From: Candidatus Aenigmatarchaeota archaeon
Lineage (GTDB): Archaea; Aenigmatarchaeota; Aenigmatarchaeia; Aenigmatarchaeales; Aenigmatarchaeaceae
DNA: 6,785 nt
Assembly: GCA_017608545.1 (NCBI GenBank)
Contig: JAFCFQ010000019.1
Location: 1-6,785 of the forward strand
Reading direction: 5' to 3'
In this document: positions 4,971 to 6,785 of the stretch, in pieces
Layout of the letters: every line of letters begins with the position of its first letter
Position numbering within the stretch: position 1 is the stretch's first letter
The notes under the pieces: model-generated
Told to the model about the DNA's origin: nothing
Database searches by the model: none
The model's input: the letters and a program-made list of their open reading frames with translations, nothing else
Made by a program: the position numbers and the translations under genes

Positions 4971-5224
4971 TTTGAAAGAGCTTTGTAATATGAAGATGGT
5001 GTTTTTGCTGCTTCAAATTTGTTGGCTTTGAAACCTAAAATCTTATAAGCTATGCCTTGCACAGGATTCATGTCTTTAGGTACACCAAGTGCATATGCAG
5101 CAGCCCCTAAGTCAAATTTATAAGGTTTTCCATCATCGAATACTGTCAAACCACTTTCGTCTACTCTTTTTTCACCATCAGCATATGCAACTTTATTTAA
5201 TATCCTTTCCATATAGTCAGTCAT
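4967..5224 (-). CDS. Small hypothetical protein (85 aa)
   Basis: Not recognised. An 85-aa soluble, acidic-to-neutral protein. It has a helical start (MTDYMERILNKVAYADGE), a central FDDGKPYKFDLGAAAYALGV (29-48) and KDMNPVQGIAYKILGFKANKF (50-70), and ends TPSSYYKALSN. It has no cysteine or membrane segment. Alternating charged and Gly/Ala-rich stretches suggest a compact folded domain rather than a disordered tail. The TATA-like box at 5254-5262 lies about 34 nt before the ATG, which implies a leader of about 9 nt without a clear Shine-Dalgarno. It is convergent with the AAA+ gene and the two stops overlap by four bases (CTAG). Divergent from the 51-aa gene at 5345. Confidence 0.78.
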   Translation of the reverse strand: MTDYMERILNKVAYADGEKRVDESGLTVFDDGKPYKFDLGAAAYALGVPKDMNPVQGIAYKILGFKANKFEAAKTPSSYYKALSN

Positions 5225-5253
5225 ATTTATCTATTAATTACTTATTAATAGTA

Positions 5254-5262
5254 ATATTTAAA
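5254..5262 (-). promoter_or_regulatory. TATA box of the 85-aa gene
   Basis: TTTAAATAT on the minus strand, centred about 34 nt before the ATG at 5224. It partly overlaps the inverted repeat AGTTAT (5262-5267) / ATAACT (5273-5278). Confidence 0.55.
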
Positions 5263-5271
5263 GTTATCGTC

Positions 5272-5330
5272 TATAACTACCAATAAGAAGTAAATAAACA
5301 ATATCTTTATATATTAGATATTATAACTAC
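5272..5330. repeat. Two TATAACTAC copies in the divergent promoter region
   Basis: The 9-mer TATAACTAC occurs at 5272-5280 and 5322-5330, 50 bp apart. The first is part of the inverted repeat AGTTAT-cgtct-ATAACT (5262-5278), the second runs into the palindrome ACTATATAGT (5329-5338). The layout could let one regulator control both divergent genes (inference). Confidence 0.4.
5306..5315 (+). promoter_or_regulatory. TATA box of the 51-aa gene
   Basis: TTTATATATT is centred about 34 nt before the ATG at 5345, the same distance as in the divergent gene. The palindrome ACTATATAGT (5329-5338) covers the predicted transcription start. Confidence 0.55.
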
Positions 5331-5344
5331 TATATAGTGGTATT

Positions 5345-5500
5345 ATGACTGAAAATAAATTATCAGATGGCCTTTATGAAAACATACCTGAAGGATCAGA
5401 AAAATCTGTTAGAGCGACTAGTATAGGGTGGGTTTATACTAATAAAGATTCTAGAGAATTAGATGTTATAAGAAGTTCTAGTAAATATAAAACTTCATAG
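5345..5500 (+). CDS. Small hypothetical protein (51 aa)
   Basis: A 51-codon frame starting MTENKLSDGLYENIPEGSEK, with a middle VRATSIGWVYTNKDSRELDV and a Ser/Lys-rich end (IRSSSKYKTS). It is hydrophilic, without cysteine or membrane segment, and probably partly disordered. I recognise no family. Support for a real gene is its TATA box, the regular codon use, and the downstream membrane-protein gene that starts 13 nt after its stop, suggesting a two-gene unit. It is short, so a chance frame cannot be ruled out. Confidence 0.55.
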   Translation: MTENKLSDGLYENIPEGSEKSVRATSIGWVYTNKDSRELDVIRSSSKYKTS

Positions 5501-5513
5501 GGGATTCTTTTAT

Positions 5514-5693
5514 ATGAAAAAAGCTAAAGCAATTAATAAAATTAAAAAAATTGATGTATTTTTACTTTTTCTAATGCTAGTTGGAGTGTTGAGTTTAAAT
5601 TTATGGTTATTTTGGGTAGCTTTTTGGATATTCTTCTTTTTAAAGTTTAAAGAAATCATTAAAATTTTCAATAAAATCGAATTATTAATTTAA
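5514..5693 (+). CDS. Small two-helix membrane protein (59 aa)
   Basis: A 59-aa protein with a basic start (MKKAKAINKIKKID) followed by two adjacent hydrophobic segments, about residues 14-30 (VFLLFLMLVGVLSLNL) and 31-44 (WLFWVAFWIFFFLK, rich in Trp and Phe), and a basic tail (FKEIIKIFNKIELLI). Positive charges at both ends suggest a hairpin with both ends inside. GGGGAT at 5500-5505, about 8 nt before the ATG, may act as a weak Shine-Dalgarno and overlaps the upstream stop, so it is probably cotranscribed with the 51-aa gene. No family recognised; small membrane proteins of this kind often go unannotated. Confidence 0.6.
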   Translation: MKKAKAINKIKKIDVFLLFLMLVGVLSLNLWLFWVAFWIFFFLKFKEIIKIFNKIELLI

Positions 5694-5717
5694 GAGCGAA
5701 TTTGAATAATATTCTTT

Positions 5718-6278
5718 ATGCCAAAAAAATTGATTTTAATAGTAGGTTTACCTGGTTCAGGAAAATCAACAACAGCTGATTTCATAAAAAAAGAATTTAA
5801 TGCAGAGGTAGTTCACAGTGGAGATATTATAAGAGAAGAAATTAAGAAAAGAGGTTTGGAATATACACCTAAGACAGATGCTCTAATTGCTCACTGGTTT
5901 CATACTGGTGGTAGAGAAAAATTAATAGTTAAAAAGGTTTGGGATAAAATAAGGAAATCTAAGAAAAAATTAATTGTTATAGAAGGTTTAAGATCGGAAG
6001 AGCAATTAAAATATTTAGAAAAATTGGCTAAGACAAAACCAATTATTATTTCAATCATCGCTTCATTTAAAGTGAGAGTTAAGAGAGAGTTAAAAAGAGG
6101 AAGATTTGGAAAAAAAGAAACCATAAGTTATCTTAAATTTAGAGAAAAGTTGGAAAAAAGTCATGGAATAGAAGGTTTATTAAAAAAGGCAAATTATAAA
6201 ATTGATAATTCTAAATTAACTATAAAACAAACTAATACTAAAATATCTAAAATAATAAAAGAAATCTTAACAAAATAA
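5718..6278 (+). CDS. P-loop nucleotide kinase-like protein (UPF0200-like)
   Basis: A 186-aa P-loop protein. Walker A is GLPGSGKST (10-18), followed by HSGDIIREEIKKRGLEYTP (33-51), the substrate-side segment typical of archaeal UPF0200 proteins. Next come a second strand with VIEGLRS (87-93), a lid-like basic stretch VRVKRELKRGR (119-129), FREKLEKSHGI (141-151) and a C-terminal strand with YKIDNS (160-165). Related kinases phosphorylate nucleosides or nucleotides or dephospho-CoA, but the substrate of UPF0200 proteins is not known to me, so only a general kinase call is justified. The family normally has a similar length. Relative to the relatives I recall, the lid/C-terminal half is more lysine-rich. 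A weak TATA-like ATTTAA (5688-5693) lies about 27 nt before the ATG, inside the end of the preceding gene. Confidence 0.85.
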   Translation: MPKKLILIVGLPGSGKSTTADFIKKEFNAEVVHSGDIIREEIKKRGLEYTPKTDALIAHWFHTGGREKLIVKKVWDKIRKSKKKLIVIEGLRSEEQLKYLEKLAKTKPIIISIIASFKVRVKRELKRGRFGKKETISYLKFREKLEKSHGIEGLLKKANYKIDNSKLTIKQTNTKISKIIKEILTK

Positions 6279-6279
6279 A

Positions 6280-6288
6280 TTTAAATAT
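6280..6288 (+). promoter_or_regulatory. TATA box of the PRC-barrel gene
   Basis: TTTAAATAT is centred at 6284. A start 25 nt downstream (about 6309) would leave a 12-nt leader beginning AAGGTGAT. Confidence 0.6.
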
Positions 6289-6308
6289 ATAAAATCCAAA
6301 ACTATACT

Positions 6309-6316
6309 AAGGTGAT
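6309..6316 (+). promoter_or_regulatory. Shine-Dalgarno that fixes the PRC-barrel start
   Basis: AAGGTGAT lies 4 nt before the ATG at 6321. The GTG inside it (6312) is in frame but is part of the ribosome binding site, so it should not be taken as the start. Confidence 0.75.
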
Positions 6317-6320
6317 TTTC

Positions 6321-6572
6321 ATGGTAAAAGCTAAGGAATTAATTGGTAAAACAATCGTTTCTGAAGAAAGTGGAAGAAAATTTGGTGTTGTTGGTGATGT
6401 TAATTTTATAACAGAATCAGGAGAATTAATGAACATTGTCCTTGCTGAACCAACAAAACAAGCTGCAGAATTAAAGCTTTCAGAAGATGAAAAAGGCAGG
6501 CTTTTAATTCCATTTTCTGCAGTAAAATCTGTTGGAGACTTTATAATTATTTCAGAAAAAGATATTGTTTAG
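6321..6572 (+). CDS. PRC-barrel domain protein
   Basis: An 83-aa protein that consists of one PRC-barrel domain: MVKAKELIGKTIVSEESGRK, then FGVVGDVNFITESGELMNIV (21-40) and a second half with KGRLLIPFSAVKSVGDFIII (58-77). In archaea such stand-alone PRC-barrel proteins are common; the fold is found in RNA-processing factor RimM and in photosynthetic reaction-centre H chains, and small archaeal members are thought to act as adaptors, with no defined partner. It is cytosolic and lacks cysteines. The ATG at 6321 is chosen from the Shine-Dalgarno AAGGTGAT. Its TAG stop overlaps a GTG (TAGTG) at the start of the next frame, so the two genes form an operon. Confidence 0.88.
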   Translation: MVKAKELIGKTIVSEESGRKFGVVGDVNFITESGELMNIVLAEPTKQAAELKLSEDEKGRLLIPFSAVKSVGDFIIISEKDIV

Positions 6573-6580
6573 TGTTTTGG

Positions 6581-6754
6581 ATGTCGGATGATTTGGTAAT
6601 AATTTTTTGTCATGATAATCCTGAATTTCCTGATAGGAATTTTGCATATGGAAAAATTCTTGATGAAAATGAAAATATAGTTTATTGTATTGAATCTAAT
6701 TGTAATAAACAAGAAGAATGTCCATTAAAAAAATCGATTCTAAATTGGAAATAA
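6581..6754 (+). CDS. Small Cys-containing hypothetical protein (57 aa)
   Basis: A 57-aa protein starting MSDDLVIIFCHDNPEFPDRN, with a strand-like FAYGKILDENENIVYCIESN and a short C-terminal cluster C-X4-C-X5-C (in VYCIESNCNKQEECPLKK) plus an earlier Cys-His pair (CH). Four cysteines and one histidine in a short protein suggest metal binding, possibly zinc, or disulfides; this is inferred from composition. I recognise no family. The frame also has a GTG at 6572 overlapping the previous stop (TAGTG), which would add three residues; I prefer the ATG at 6581 although neither has a clear Shine-Dalgarno. It is cotranscribed with the PRC-barrel gene, 8 nt downstream. Confidence 0.65.
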   Translation: MSDDLVIIFCHDNPEFPDRNFAYGKILDENENIVYCIESNCNKQEECPLKKSILNWK

Positions 6755-6755
6755 A

Positions 6756-6785
6756 CTATTCTTCTGGATCTCTTATACCTTCAGG
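6756..6785 (-). CDS. Possible C-terminal end of a gene entering from the right edge
   Basis: On the minus strand the last 30 bases read PEGIRDPEE followed by a TAG stop. The stop lies 1 nt beyond the TAA of the plus-strand gene, like the other close convergent gene pairs of this window. Only nine codons are visible, so the frame could be chance and the product cannot be named. Confidence 0.3.
   Translation of the reverse strand, partial: PEGIRDPEE

Noticed and set aside
5089..5286. A 65-codon plus-strand frame, rich in His, Tyr and Ile
   Set aside because: It lies antisense to the 85-aa gene and runs over its promoter; composition is atypical.
5329..5338. ACTATATAGT as a third NrdR box
   Set aside because: The core is two bases shorter than the NrdR consensus, there is no partner at 31-32 bp, and no reductase gene follows.
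5900..6124. A minus-strand frame opposite the P-loop kinase gene
   Set aside because: The plus strand carries the conserved UPF0200-like motifs here.

Overview
The window looks like a piece of an AT-rich archaeal chromosome, probably from a small-genome (DPANN-like) lineage; that placement is inferred. The archaeal signs are: (i) TTTAAATA-type TATA boxes whose centres lie about 25-28 nt upstream of start codons, which implies leaderless mRNAs for at least six genes; (ii) archaeal-type families (a ThpR resembling its Thermococcales relatives, an UPF0200-like kinase, a PRC-barrel protein); and (iii) GGTGAT Shine-Dalgarno sites only where a leader or an internal operon start exists. Genes are short and tightly packed, and neighbouring stop codons overlap or abut.

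Layout. At 1-1384 on the minus strand is an nrdR-nrdD operon (transcribed right to left): the ribonucleotide reductase repressor NrdR followed by the 5' part of the anaerobic reductase NrdD, cut by the left window edge. Divergent from it is thpR (1566-2111), an RNA 2',3'-cyclic phosphodiesterase. From 2095 to 3367 lie four small genes: an unknown 87-aa protein (-), a membrane-anchored OB-fold protein (+), an unknown 87-aa protein (+) and a winged-helix regulator (-).

The centre of interest is 3368-3872, a 505-bp gene-free stretch. It has a very AT-rich left part and then a dense array of TTCAC/GTGAA motifs. Many are in tandem 11-bp units, with several TTCACGTGAA palindromes. It leads straight into a leaderless gene for an Orc1/Cdc6- or ExeA-like AAA+ ATPase with a C-terminal winged helix (3873-4970). 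The best reading is an initiator gene next to its own iteron-type replication origin, with the last palindrome placed to allow autoregulation. This is an inference; the array itself is directly visible.

Right of the ATPase are small genes of unknown function: an 85-aa protein (-), a 51-aa protein and a 59-aa two-helix membrane protein (+). An UPF0200-like P-loop kinase (5718-6278), a PRC-barrel protein (6321-6572) and a Cys-containing 57-aa protein (6581-6754) follow. The last bases may hold the 3' end of a gene on the minus strand.

The other strong regulatory signal is a 14/16 match to the bacterial NrdR box lying between the TATA box and the start codon of nrdR. A degenerate second box sits exactly 32 bp away, which suggests bacterial-style autorepression of the operon acting on an archaeal promoter.
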